Assembly (NCBI RefSeq): GCF_000980885.2 | Contig: NZ_LBDA02000090.1 | Span: forward strand, 51,954-115,953 | Origin: Streptomyces malaysiense | GTDB taxonomy: Bacteria; Actinomycetota; Actinomycetes; Streptomycetales; Streptomycetaceae | Length of the DNA stretch: 64,000 nucleotides | Reading direction: 5' to 3' | Part shown: positions 53,655-63,553 of the stretch, one piece after another | Layout: each line of letters begins with the position of its first letter | Position numbering within the stretch: the first letter of the stretch is position 1 | Position numbers and translations under genes: made by a program | Notes under the pieces: model-generated | The model's database searches: none | What the model was told of the DNA's origin: nothing | What the model saw: only the letters and a program-made list of their open reading frames with translations

Positions 53655-54424
53655 CAGGCCGGCAGGAGGGAGAGGAAGTGCCGCAGATAGCGCGGGTTGA
53701 CCCGGCGCATCGACAGCAGCACGTAAAGGTCGGCGACCCCGAAGTCCCGGTCGTGCGCGGGCTCCCCGCACACCCAGGCGCCCAGGCGCAGGTAGCCGCG
53801 CAGCAGGGCGGGCAGTTCGGCGCGTCCGGCGGGGGCCCCGGCGTTCGGGGTCCAGGGTGTGAGCGGTCGTACCCGGAACTCCTCGGGCGCCAGGTGCTTG
53901 TCGCGCACCCGGTCCCAGGTGGCCGTGGCGAGGGCGCCGCCGTCGGCGAGCGGTATGGAACAGCAGCCGGCCAGCCACTCGTGGCCGCGATCGGTCATGT
54001 AGCGGGCTATACCGGCCCAGATCAGGCCGATGACCGCGCCGTCGCGGTGGTCGGGGTGCACACAGGAGCGGCCGACCTCGACCAGGCCCGGCCGGAGCGT
54101 GTCGAGCGCGTCGATGGTGAACTCGCCCTCGCAGTACAGCCGTCCGGCGGCCGCGGCCCGCTCGGGCGGCAGCAGCCGGTAGGTGCCGACGACCTGCCCG
54201 GTCACGGTGTCGCGGACCAGCAGATGGTCGCAGTGGGCGTCGAAGGCGTCGATGTCGTGGCCCGGCCGCGGGGTGGCGAGTACGGCGCCCAGCTCCCCGG
54301 CGAAGACATCGTGCCGCAGCCGCTGCGCGGCCCGTACGTCGTCCTCGTCGCGGGCGAGCGCGACGGTGTAGCGGGCGGGCGCCGAGGGCCCCGGGGGACG
54401 GTCGAGGGTGGAAACGCCGGTCAT
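53654..54424 (-). CDS. olsB: Ornithine N-acyltransferase-like GNAT protein, OlsB-like
   Basis: A 256-residue GNAT-fold acyltransferase of the OlsB/hemolysin-like group: RLRHDVFAGELGAVL near residue 37, HDIDAFDAHCDHLLVRD near 56, YRLLPPERAAAAGRLYCEGE, and VEVGRSCVHPDHRDGAVI near 115. It should attach a 3-hydroxy-fatty acid to ornithine, the first step of phosphate-free ornithine-lipid synthesis. It overlaps the PlsC-type gene. AGGAGA precedes the ATG. Such membrane lipids replace phospholipids under phosphate limitation. Confidence 0.9.
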   Translation of the reverse strand: MTGVSTLDRPPGPSAPARYTVALARDEDDVRAAQRLRHDVFAGELGAVLATPRPGHDIDAFDAHCDHLLVRDTVTGQVVGTYRLLPPERAAAAGRLYCEGEFTIDALDTLRPGLVEVGRSCVHPDHRDGAVIGLIWAGIARYMTDRGHEWLAGCCSIPLADGGALATATWDRVRDKHLAPEEFRVRPLTPWTPNAGAPAGRAELPALLRGYLRLGAWVCGEPAHDRDFGVADLYVLLSMRRVNPRYLRHFLSLLPA

Positions 54425-54581
54425 GGCTCTCTCCTGGTCACGGGGCCGGGTCGGCGGCAGCGGCGGCGGACCGGTGGTCCACGGCCCGCCGCTCCTGTTC
54501 TTCCGACGCCGGTTGGCCGGCGCGTGACGTGTTCCGGGAGAGCGGATGTGGGGATGCTGAACGGCCGGGGACGCCGGGCCG

Positions 54582-54643
54582 CTAGGGTCTTTCGTTTGGA
54601 TCGGGCCGGATCAGCCCGGCCTGATCCGAGCGAGAGGCCCTAG
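54582..54643. repeat. 62-base imperfect palindrome, terminator or MITE/REP-like element
   Basis: An inner stem GGATCGGGCCGG (54598-54609) pairs with CCGGCCTGATCC (54616-54627) with one G-T mismatch. An outer stem CTAGGGTCTTTCG pairs imperfectly with CGAGAGGCCCTAG. The right end overlaps the stop codon of the 54640-55674 gene. It could terminate that leftward gene. The outer sequence resembles short palindromes I recall being scattered in Streptomyces genomes; that is from memory. Confidence 0.65.
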
Positions 54644-55674
54644 TCGCCGCGCGCCTCCTTGGTCACGCAGCCGGCGAGCAGCCGTGCGGCCTCCTCGGGG
54701 GCGAGGGCGCGTTCCAGGACGAGGTCGCCGCTCATGTGCGGGAAGAAGCGGCCCGCGGGCCAGCTCCGCTGGTACGGCGGCGGGTCCAGCACGAGGAGCC
54801 GGGTGCCGTCCACGACGGGGATGTCCGAGGGGGTGCCCTCGTTCCACACCCATTCCCCGGTGGGGCTGACCAGATTGAAGGAGCCGGTGGTGTGCACCTG
54901 GCCCGGCTGGTCACGGCAGACGGCGGCCTCCTCGGCGGAGGGCGCCCGGCCGGGGAGGTGACCGCCGCCGATCAGCACGTCGGCGAGCAGGGTGTGCAGC
55001 TGGAAGTTGTCGCCGAGTCCGCTCATCCGCAGCGCGAAGCCGGTACCGGTGGGGCGGTCCAGGACGATCAGCGGCTCGTCGTCGAGGACCAGCAGCGCGT
55101 AGTGCAGGCACTTGAACTCGTGTCCGGACGCCTCCTGCACCTCGCGCAGTGCCGTGAGCAGCGCGGTGCGGCGATCGGTGCCGAGCGCGGTGCGCACGGC
55201 CGCGTGGTTGAGCATGGCCACGCCGGCCATCTCCCACTGGGGCAGCGTCAGCCAGGCCAGGGCGGCCTCGGGGCCGACCCGGTCGAACAGGCCCGGGTCC
55301 TGCTCGCCCTCCGGGTCCGGCAGTTCGCCACCGCCGGTCGCCGCCCAGCGCTCGCAGAACTCCCGGACGCCGGCGAGCGTGCCGGCCAGTCCGTCCAGGA
55401 GGCGCGGCGCGCAGACGGCCGGATCGGCGCCCCGCTCGACGCAGGCGCCGACGATCACGGCCACGGTGCCACGAGGTCCGGGCGGTATCTCGGGCAGAAG
55501 CGCGGCGAGGCGCGGGGCGGCCTGCGCGGTCTCCTGCGCCCCCGCCCCCTGGAAGTGCTGGTGAAGCTGCTGGAACTCGTGCTCGGCGCGAGCGGTGTCA
55601 CGCTCCAGCACGGCGGCCTCGAACCCGGCGACGGCTTCGCAAAACCGCTCTCGCCCCTTGTTTCCGAAGATCAT
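54640..55674 (-). CDS. Conserved hypothetical protein (344 aa)
   Basis: A 344-residue soluble protein with no family recognised. The N-terminal 130 residues are helical and Ala/Glu-rich (ERFCEAVAGFEAAVLERDTA). The C-terminal part is alpha/beta with conserved-looking segments (HEFKCLHYALLVLDDEPLIV, MSGLGDNFQLHTLLADVLIG). No signal peptide or membrane segment. TACCCT six bases before the ATG suggests a leaderless transcript. Its stop lies inside the 54582-54643 palindrome. It lies upstream of the ols pair on the same strand but is separated by 215 bases and a hairpin. Confidence 0.75.
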   Translation of the reverse strand: MIFGNKGRERFCEAVAGFEAAVLERDTARAEHEFQQLHQHFQGAGAQETAQAAPRLAALLPEIPPGPRGTVAVIVGACVERGADPAVCAPRLLDGLAGTLAGVREFCERWAATGGGELPDPEGEQDPGLFDRVGPEAALAWLTLPQWEMAGVAMLNHAAVRTALGTDRRTALLTALREVQEASGHEFKCLHYALLVLDDEPLIVLDRPTGTGFALRMSGLGDNFQLHTLLADVLIGGGHLPGRAPSAEEAAVCRDQPGQVHTTGSFNLVSPTGEWVWNEGTPSDIPVVDGTRLLVLDPPPYQRSWPAGRFFPHMSGDLVLERALAPEEAARLLAGCVTKEARGD

Positions 55675-55680
55675 GGACGG

Positions 55681-55686
55681 AGGGTA
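55681..55686 (-). promoter_or_regulatory. Leaderless -10 (TACCCT) of the 344-residue hypothetical
   Basis: On the minus strand TACCCT lies six bases before the ATG and no ribosome site is present. The -35 is not clear. Confidence 0.4.
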
Positions 55687-55782
55687 CCGGCACGAGGAAC
55701 ACGAGACGGGGCCGGGTGAGCACCACACTCCCGGCCCCGCCCGCCCGCCCCTGTGGGCGAACGACCCTGTGCGCGAGCGGCG

Positions 55783-56528
55783 CTACCGCTTGCCCGCCTT
55801 CCGGGTGGCCCGCAGCCACTCCCGGTTCATGCCGGTGATGGACATCAGCGGGATGCCCTTGGGACAGGCCGTGGCGCACTCCCCCGTCAGTGTGCAGCCC
55901 CCGAAGCCCTCGTCGTCCATCTGCGCCACCATGTCGAGCACCCGGGTCTCCCGCTCGGGCGCGCCCTGCGGCAGCACGTTCAGATGGTTGATCTTGGCCG
56001 AGGTGAACAGCATCGCCGCGCCGTTGGGGCACGCCGCCACGCAGGCCCCGCACCCGATGCACTCGGCGTGCTCGAACGCGAAGTCGGCGTCGGCCTTCGG
56101 TACCGGCGTGGCATGCGCCTCGGGCGCGGCTCCGGTGGGCGCGGTGACGTAGCCGCCGGCCTGGATGATCCGGTCGAACGCGGACCGGTCCACCACGAGG
56201 TCCTTGATCACCGGGAACGCGGCGGCCCGCCACGGCTCGACGTCGATCGTGTCGCCGTCCTCGAAGGACCGCATGTGCAGCTGGCAGGTGGTGGTCCGCT
56301 CGGGTCCGTGCGCGTCGCCGTTGATCACCAGGGAGCAGGCGCCGCAGATGCCCTCGCGGCAGTCGTGGTCGAAGGCGACCGGGTCCTCGCCCGCGAGGAT
56401 GAGCCGCTCGTTGAGGAGGTCCAGCATCTCCAGGAAGGACATGTCGGACGAGATGCCGTCCACCTCGTAGGTGGACATCGTGCCGTCGGCGTCGGCGTTC
56501 TTCTGCCGCCAGACGCGCAGGGTGAGCT

Positions 56529-56532
<4 letters not shown>
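55783..56532 (-). CDS. sdhB: Succinate dehydrogenase/fumarate reductase iron-sulfur subunit
   Basis: A 249-residue iron-sulfur subunit. The [2Fe-2S] site (CREGICGACSLVINGD near residue 60) and the [4Fe-4S]/[3Fe-4S] cysteines (CIGCGACVAACPNG near 158, CTLTGECATACPKGIPL near 215) are present. It conducts electrons from SdhA FAD to the membrane quinone site. Its ATG overlaps the sdhA stop by four bases. Last gene of sdhCAB. Confidence 0.95.
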
Positions 56533-58478
<1,946 letters not shown>

Positions 58479-58479
58479 G

Positions 58480-59187
58480 TCAGCTCACCACTCCGGTCAT
58501 GACGCCCACGGGTACGGCGATGAAGCCGGCCGTGAGCAGCAGCGCGAGGACGTCGGCCGCGGTCCTCAGGGCGCGGTCGCGGGCGCGGCTGCCGACGCCG
58601 AGGGTCTGCGCCGCGCTCCAGAAGCCGTGCCGGACGTGCAGGCCGAGCGCGAGCATCGCGACGATGTAGATCACGTCGCCGTACCAGGTGGAGAAGGTGT
58701 CGACGACGTTCTGGTACGGATGGCCGGGCTGGAAGCCGCCGGAGTGCACGGTGCCGGTGGTCAGGTCCAGGATGTGCCAGACGATGAACAGGCCGAGGAT
58801 GATCCCGCCCCAGCGCATGGTGCGCGTGGCGTAGCTCGCCCTGGGCCTGCTGTGGACGTACTTGCTGGGCCGTGCCTTGATGTCGCGACGGCTGAGCTGG
58901 TACGCGGACGTGGCGTGGGCGGCCACGGCGACGACGAGGACGACCCGGATGATCCAGAGCGTCCACTCGTAGTGCATGAAGGGTTCGCCGATGGTGCGCA
59001 GCCAGTGGGCGTAGTGGTTGTACTCGCCCGCCCCGAAGTAGATCTTCAGGTTTCCGATCATGTGCACCACCAGGTAGAGCAGCATGATCAGACCGCTGAC
59101 GGCCATCACCGTCTTCTTGCCGACGGTGGAGTCCCACATCGTGCGCGCCATGGACGGCCGTCGGCCCGTCCGCGTTGCCAGTGCCAT
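58480..59187 (-). CDS. sdhC: Succinate dehydrogenase cytochrome b subunit (five-helix type)
   Basis: A 235-residue membrane anchor with five predicted helices (about residues 25-45, 72-95, 120-140, 165-185, 208-230). The heme-ligand histidines are likely within VVHMIGNLKIYFG, AAHATSAYQL, FIVWHILDL and LHVRHGFWSA. This is the di-heme cytochrome b558 type, which needs no SdhD. It starts the sdhCAB operon. A TTGGAC-N19-TAGCGT promoter puts the transcript start only about two bases before the ATG. Divergent from a LysR gene. Confidence 0.93.
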   Translation of the reverse strand: MALATRTGRRPSMARTMWDSTVGKKTVMAVSGLIMLLYLVVHMIGNLKIYFGAGEYNHYAHWLRTIGEPFMHYEWTLWIIRVVLVVAVAAHATSAYQLSRRDIKARPSKYVHSRPRASYATRTMRWGGIILGLFIVWHILDLTTGTVHSGGFQPGHPYQNVVDTFSTWYGDVIYIVAMLALGLHVRHGFWSAAQTLGVGSRARDRALRTAADVLALLLTAGFIAVPVGVMTGVVS

Positions 59188-59195
59188 GGAACAGC

Positions 59196-59226
59196 ACGCT
59201 AGGGCCGAACATCCCGATCGGTCCAA
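59196..59226 (-). promoter_or_regulatory. sdhCAB promoter
   Basis: TTGGAC (59226-59221) and TAGCGT (59201-59196) on the minus strand are separated by 19 bases. The predicted start is almost at the sdhC ATG, so the message is nearly leaderless. Confidence 0.55.
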
Positions 59227-59247
59227 GACATGGTGCGGCTCGTTTCC

Positions 59248-59262
59248 ATAGGCTGGGGCTAT
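59248..59262. promoter_or_regulatory. Candidate LysR binding site (ATAG-N7-CTAT)
   Basis: The repeat has the T-N11-A geometry of LysR boxes and lies in the divergent region. TATCGT (59260-59265) overlaps its right arm and may be the -10 of the LysR gene, so occupancy would repress lysR and may control sdhC. Confidence 0.5.
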
Positions 59263-59271
59263 CGTTGCTGT

Positions 59272-60156
59272 ATGCAGCTCCAGCAGCTCCAGTATTTCGT
59301 GGCCGTCGCCGAGACCCGGCACTTCACCCATGCCGCCGAGCTGGTGCATGTGGCGCAGCCGTCGCTGTCGCAGCAGATCAAGGCGCTGGAGCGGGAGCTG
59401 GGCGCGGATCTGTTCCTGCGCGCGCGGGGCAACATCACGCTCACCGACGCGGGCGAGGCCCTGCTGCCGCTGGCCCGGCGGATCCTCGCGGACGCGGACA
59501 CCGCCCGGCACGAGGTGCAGGAGCTGGTGCAGCTGCGCCGCGGCCGGGTGCGCCTCGGTGCGACGCCGAGCCTGTGCACGGGCCTGCTGCCGGATGTGCT
59601 GCGCGCCTTCCACGACCGCTATCCGGGCATCCGGCTCATGATCGAGGAGGGCGGCTCCCACGACCTGGTGCGGGAGCTGGCCCGGGGCGCGCTGGACCTC
59701 GCGCTGATCGTGCTGCCGCTGCCGACGCCGTCGCCCGCGCTGACCACGCAGGAGGTGCTGCGCGAGGACCTGGTCGTCGTCTCCTCCCCGGAGGCACCGG
59801 CACCCGGGCGGGCCGGCCGGATCGTGCACGTCGCCGACCTGGAGCGTGAGCGCCTGGTGATGTTCCGGCACGGGTACGACCTGCGGGAGCTGACCGTCGC
59901 GGCGTGTCGCTCCGCCGGGTTCGAGCCGGAGTTCGCGGTCGAGGGGGGCGAGATGGACGCGGTGCTGGGGTTCGTGCGGGCGGGGCTGGGGGTGGCGGTC
60001 GTCCCCCGGATGGTGGCGACGCGGACGGGACTGGGTCTGCGGGTCACCCCGTTGGCGCGGCCTGGGTTGCACCGGGTGATCGCGTTGGCGCATCGCAGTG
60101 ACGTGGCTCCGCCGAGGGCCGCGCGGGAGCTTCAGCGGATGCTGATGGAACGGTGA
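59272..60156 (+). CDS. LysR-family transcriptional regulator, divergent from sdhCAB
   Basis: A 294-residue LysR protein. The helix-turn-helix is LQYFVAVAETRHFTHAAELV, then QPSLSQQIKALERELGADL, followed by the effector domain with RLGATPSLCTGLLPDVLRAF near residue 95. TATCGT six bases before the ATG predicts a leaderless transcript. The divergent layout with sdhCAB and a T-N11-A site between them make it the likely regulator of this succinate dehydrogenase. Confidence 0.93.
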   Translation: MQLQQLQYFVAVAETRHFTHAAELVHVAQPSLSQQIKALERELGADLFLRARGNITLTDAGEALLPLARRILADADTARHEVQELVQLRRGRVRLGATPSLCTGLLPDVLRAFHDRYPGIRLMIEEGGSHDLVRELARGALDLALIVLPLPTPSPALTTQEVLREDLVVVSSPEAPAPGRAGRIVHVADLERERLVMFRHGYDLRELTVAACRSAGFEPEFAVEGGEMDAVLGFVRAGLGVAVVPRMVATRTGLGLRVTPLARPGLHRVIALAHRSDVAPPRAARELQRMLMER

Positions 60157-60204
60157 GGGGGCGTTTTGCGCGAAAGCGCGTCCGCCCCCCGGCCGCTCCC
60201 CCAC

Positions 60205-62346
60205 TCAGCCCTTCGCGTCCGCCAGCGCCAGGTCGTGGAGCCGCTCCGGTGGGCCCGGCCGCGCGTAGTACCAGCCCTGGGCCGTGTCGCAGCCGAGCAC
60301 CCGGAGTTGTTCGGCCTGGGCGCCGGTCTCCACGCCCTCGACGGTGACGGCGAGGTCCAGGCTGTGGGCGAGGGTGACGATGCCCTCGACGATCTTCAGG
60401 TCGACGGGATCGGCGGGGAACTGCTGCATGCCCTGGGTGAAGGAGCGGTCCAGTTTGAGGACGCTCACCGGGAGGCGGCGCAGGTTGGCCAGGTTCGAGT
60501 AGCCGGTGCCGAAGTCGTCCAGGGCGATGTCCACGCCCATCTCGGCGAGCCTGCGAAGGGGTTTGAGCAGGTCGTCGTCGGCGCCGATGAGCGCGGACTC
60601 GGTGACCTCCAGGCACAGGGCGTCGGGGGTGACGCCCGCGCGTTCGAGGATGTCCACCGTGTCCTGGACCAGGCCGGGGTGGCTGAGCTGGCACGGGGAC
60701 AGGTTGACGTTGATCCGCAGCGGCCCCGCGTCCCGGCCGCCGTGCCGCTCCCGCCAGGCGCGGGCCTGCCGGATCGACTCCTCCAGGACCCAGCGGCCGA
60801 GCGGGACGATCAGCCCGGTGTGCTCGGCGAGCGGGATGAAGCGGTCGGGCCCGAGCACGCCGTGCTGCGGGTGCAGCCAGCGCACCAGCGCCTCCGCGCC
60901 ACGCACGCTGCCGTCGCCGAGGTGCACCAGCGGCTGGTACTCGATGAAGAACTCGCCGCGTTCCAGGGCGGTGGGCAGGGCCGTGGTCAGGCCGTGCCGG
61001 GTGATCGCGCGGGCGTCGGCCTCCGGGTCGGCCAGCTCGGAGCGGTTGCCGCCCGCCGACTTGGCCCGGTACATGGTGATGTCCGCGCTGCGCAGCACCT
61101 CGGCGGCCGTACGCTCGCCCGCCGGGCCCTCCACGATGCCGAGGCTGCCGCGCACCAGCAGGTCCCGGCCGTCGACGCTGACCGGGGTGACCAGCGCGTT
61201 CATGATGCGCTCGGCCAGGTCGTCCACGGTGCGATCGGTGCCGGGTCCGGTGGTCAGCGCCACGAACTCGTCGCCGCCGAGCCGGGCGACCATCTCACCG
61301 GGCGCGGTCGCGCAGGACTGGAGGCGGTCGGCCACCTCCACCAGGAGCCGGTCGCCGGCCGCGTGGCCGAGGCTGTCGTTGACGGTCTTGAAGCCGTCCA
61401 GATCGAGGTAGCACAGCCCGAAGCGCTGGCCGTCCCCGCTGGCGAGGACCTTCTCCAACCGCTCGAAGAACAGCGTGCGGTTGGGCAGACCGGTGAGCGC
61501 GTCGTGGGTCGCCTCGTACCGCAGCCGCAGGTTGAGCAGCCGGCGCTCGGTGGTGTCCTCCATGAGCGCGAGCTGGTACTGCGGTCTGCCGTCGGCGTCG
61601 CGCAGCAGCGAGACCGTCAGATTGGTCCAGAGCACCGTGCCGTCGGGCCGGTTGAAGGCCTTCTCCAGGTGGTAGTGCTCGCGGTCGCCGCGGACCAGTT
61701 CGTCGTAGAGCCGCCAGGTCTGGGGGGCGTCGTCGGGGTGGGTCCAGTCCTGCACCAGACGGCCGCGCAGCGACTGCTGGGTGACCCCGAACATGCGCAG
61801 CAGCGCCTCGTTGACCTGGAGGATGCGGCCGTCGAGGTCGGCGATGCCGATCCCTATGGCGGCGCCCTCGAAGACCGCGCGGAACCGGGCCTCGCTCGCG
61901 TGCAGCGCCTGCGCGACCACGCCCTGGGCGCGCAACGCGGCCTGCGCGATGGCCTCTTGCTCGGCGAGGGTCCGCTCGCGCAACGCCCGCGCGTAGCCCG
62001 CGGCCATCGCGTGCTGCAACCGCGAGGAACGCATGCGCAGTTCGTCCTGCGGGCCGTCGCCGCCGCAGTAGAGCACCAGGTAGGCGTCCACGCAGTCCAG
62101 GGTGCGCGAGAGCGCCTCGGGGTCGGTGCAGTGCGCCTCGACCAGGGCCGCGCCGACCGCCTTCGCCACCTCCGCGTCGAAGCTGCGGGCCCGCAGCGAC
62201 TCGCTCAACCGGCGGACGAGCGGCAGGAGTTGCTCCTCGAACTCGGCACGGGTGAGCGACGTGGAGGTCACCGGGTACAGCGCCCGGCTCCAGATCGTCG
62301 TCAGCCGGCGCAGTCTGTCCTCCGGCCCGTCCGGTTCCGCGCTCAC
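60205..62346 (-). CDS. rmdA: PAS-GGDEF-EAL cyclic-di-GMP turnover protein, RmdA-like
   Basis: A 713-residue cytoplasmic protein: a helical N-terminal region (1-150), a PAS sensor (about 150-270, RFRAVFEGAAIGIGIADLDG), a GGDEF cyclase domain with intact GGDEF at 357-361, and an EAL phosphodiesterase domain with EALVRW at 485-490 and DFGTGYSNLANLR. No RxxD inhibitory site is visible five residues before GGDEF. No membrane segments. The layout matches S. coelicolor RmdA, a c-di-GMP phosphodiesterase affecting sporulation; orthology is from memory and context. The GTG start overlaps the upstream methyltransferase stop by four bases. Confidence 0.9.
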   Translation of the reverse strand: MSAEPDGPEDRLRRLTTIWSRALYPVTSTSLTRAEFEEQLLPLVRRLSESLRARSFDAEVAKAVGAALVEAHCTDPEALSRTLDCVDAYLVLYCGGDGPQDELRMRSSRLQHAMAAGYARALRERTLAEQEAIAQAALRAQGVVAQALHASEARFRAVFEGAAIGIGIADLDGRILQVNEALLRMFGVTQQSLRGRLVQDWTHPDDAPQTWRLYDELVRGDREHYHLEKAFNRPDGTVLWTNLTVSLLRDADGRPQYQLALMEDTTERRLLNLRLRYEATHDALTGLPNRTLFFERLEKVLASGDGQRFGLCYLDLDGFKTVNDSLGHAAGDRLLVEVADRLQSCATAPGEMVARLGGDEFVALTTGPGTDRTVDDLAERIMNALVTPVSVDGRDLLVRGSLGIVEGPAGERTAAEVLRSADITMYRAKSAGGNRSELADPEADARAITRHGLTTALPTALERGEFFIEYQPLVHLGDGSVRGAEALVRWLHPQHGVLGPDRFIPLAEHTGLIVPLGRWVLEESIRQARAWRERHGGRDAGPLRINVNLSPCQLSHPGLVQDTVDILERAGVTPDALCLEVTESALIGADDDLLKPLRRLAEMGVDIALDDFGTGYSNLANLRRLPVSVLKLDRSFTQGMQQFPADPVDLKIVEGIVTLAHSLDLAVTVEGVETGAQAEQLRVLGCDTAQGWYYARPGPPERLHDLALADAKG

Positions 62347-63155
62347 GCCGTACGCCCCACGCCGGCGTATCCGGCGAAGGCGAACGGATCCTCGTCCTCC
62401 GGCGCGGATTCCGGGCGCCAGAGCGGCATCGGCACCAGTCCGGGTTCCACCATGTCGTACCCCTCGAAGAACCGCGCGACCTCGTCGCGCGAGCGCATGA
62501 TCAGCGGGTTGCGAATGTCCTTGTATACGTCCACCGCGCCCTCGGCCCGCTCCGCGGACACGGGGATTCCCTCGTACGAGGCATGGGTGAGGATCAGCAT
62601 GCTGCCGGGTGCGAGCGCATCGCGCAGCTCGGCCACCGCCCCGTAGGGGTCGTCCGCGTCTTCCACGAAGTGCAGTATGGCAACGAGGAGGAGGGCGACT
62701 GGCCGGTTCAGGTCGATCAGCCGCCGCACCTCGGGGCTGGCGAGGATCTCCTGCGGCTTGCGCAGGTCGGCCGCGGCCACGTCGGCGGTGTCGTTGCCCG
62801 CGAGCACGGCCTGGCTGTGCGCGACGGCGACCGGGTCGTGGTCGACGTAGACGACATGCGCGCCGGGGACGGCGGCCTGGGCTATCTCGTGGACGTTGCC
62901 GTAGGTGGGGATGCCGGAGCCGATGTCCAGGAACTGGGTGATGCCCTCCTGGCCTGCGAAGCGCACGGCCCGGCGCAGGAAAGCCCGGTTGGCCTGCATC
63001 GTCTTGGGCAGCCCCGGCATGAAGTCCATGGCCTTGCGGGCGGCCGCCCGGTCGACCTCGAAATTGTGTGAACCGCCCAGGTAGTAGTCGTAGATGCGCG
63101 AGACGCTCGGCACCGAGATGTCGATGCTGCGTGGGGCCCAGGCGGGACGCTCCAT
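62343..63155 (-). CDS. SAM-dependent methyltransferase (PF04672/DUF574-like)
   Basis: A 270-residue protein of the actinobacterial SAM methyltransferase group formerly DUF574. It has the family opening (SVSRIYDYYLGGSHNFEVDR near residue 17), motif I (FLDIGSGIPTYGNVHEIAQ), VVYVDHDPVAVAHSQAVLAG, and a C-terminal DPFAFAGYAGVGRTA. GGAG lies five bases before the ATG. Targets are unknown. It is translationally coupled to the RmdA-like gene, so methylation and c-di-GMP signalling may be linked. Confidence 0.92.
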   Translation of the reverse strand: MERPAWAPRSIDISVPSVSRIYDYYLGGSHNFEVDRAAARKAMDFMPGLPKTMQANRAFLRRAVRFAGQEGITQFLDIGSGIPTYGNVHEIAQAAVPGAHVVYVDHDPVAVAHSQAVLAGNDTADVAAADLRKPQEILASPEVRRLIDLNRPVALLLVAILHFVEDADDPYGAVAELRDALAPGSMLILTHASYEGIPVSAERAEGAVDVYKDIRNPLIMRSRDEVARFFEGYDMVEPGLVPMPLWRPESAPEDEDPFAFAGYAGVGRTA

Positions 63156-63553
63156 TATCTCTCCAAGGCGGGGACGTGGACGTAGGCGATCCGGTGTTCG
63201 AGCTGAGGCTACTGATCGCCCGCCAAAGGAGCGACCCGAACCGGAAATTGACCATCCGTTCCCGGTCACTGCCTGCGGGAAGTGCCCGAGCGACCCCGCT
63301 CGGTGACCTTCCGGGGGAGAAGGCCGCGTCGACCGCCGTCCACCGCGTGCCATCGGGACGGGTGACGCCCGGCGGGGGCCTTCGTTTGACGAGCCGGTGG
63401 CGTCCCCGCCCGGCTCGAAGGTCGAACTGAGGTGCTTTTTCGGCCATGTCGGACTCATCTGATCGTCAAACCACTGATCGGCTTTATCCCTCCTTCGGAC
63501 CAATACCGCCGTAGTCCGGATCACGGCCGCCGCGCGCGTTCCATGATCTCCGG
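63156..63553. other. 398-base intergenic region
   Basis: This gap between the divergent methyltransferase and lipoprotein genes must hold both promoters. It is somewhat richer in A and T than its surroundings (for example around 63240-63260 and 63480-63520). I see no clear -35/-10 pair, repeat or RNA gene. Confidence 0.5.

Noticed and set aside
60205..63447. A frame giving the GGDEF-EAL protein 367 extra N-terminal residues
   Set aside because: The extension overlaps the methyltransferase gene out of frame and shows no domain. The GTG at 62346 gives a typical four-base overlap.
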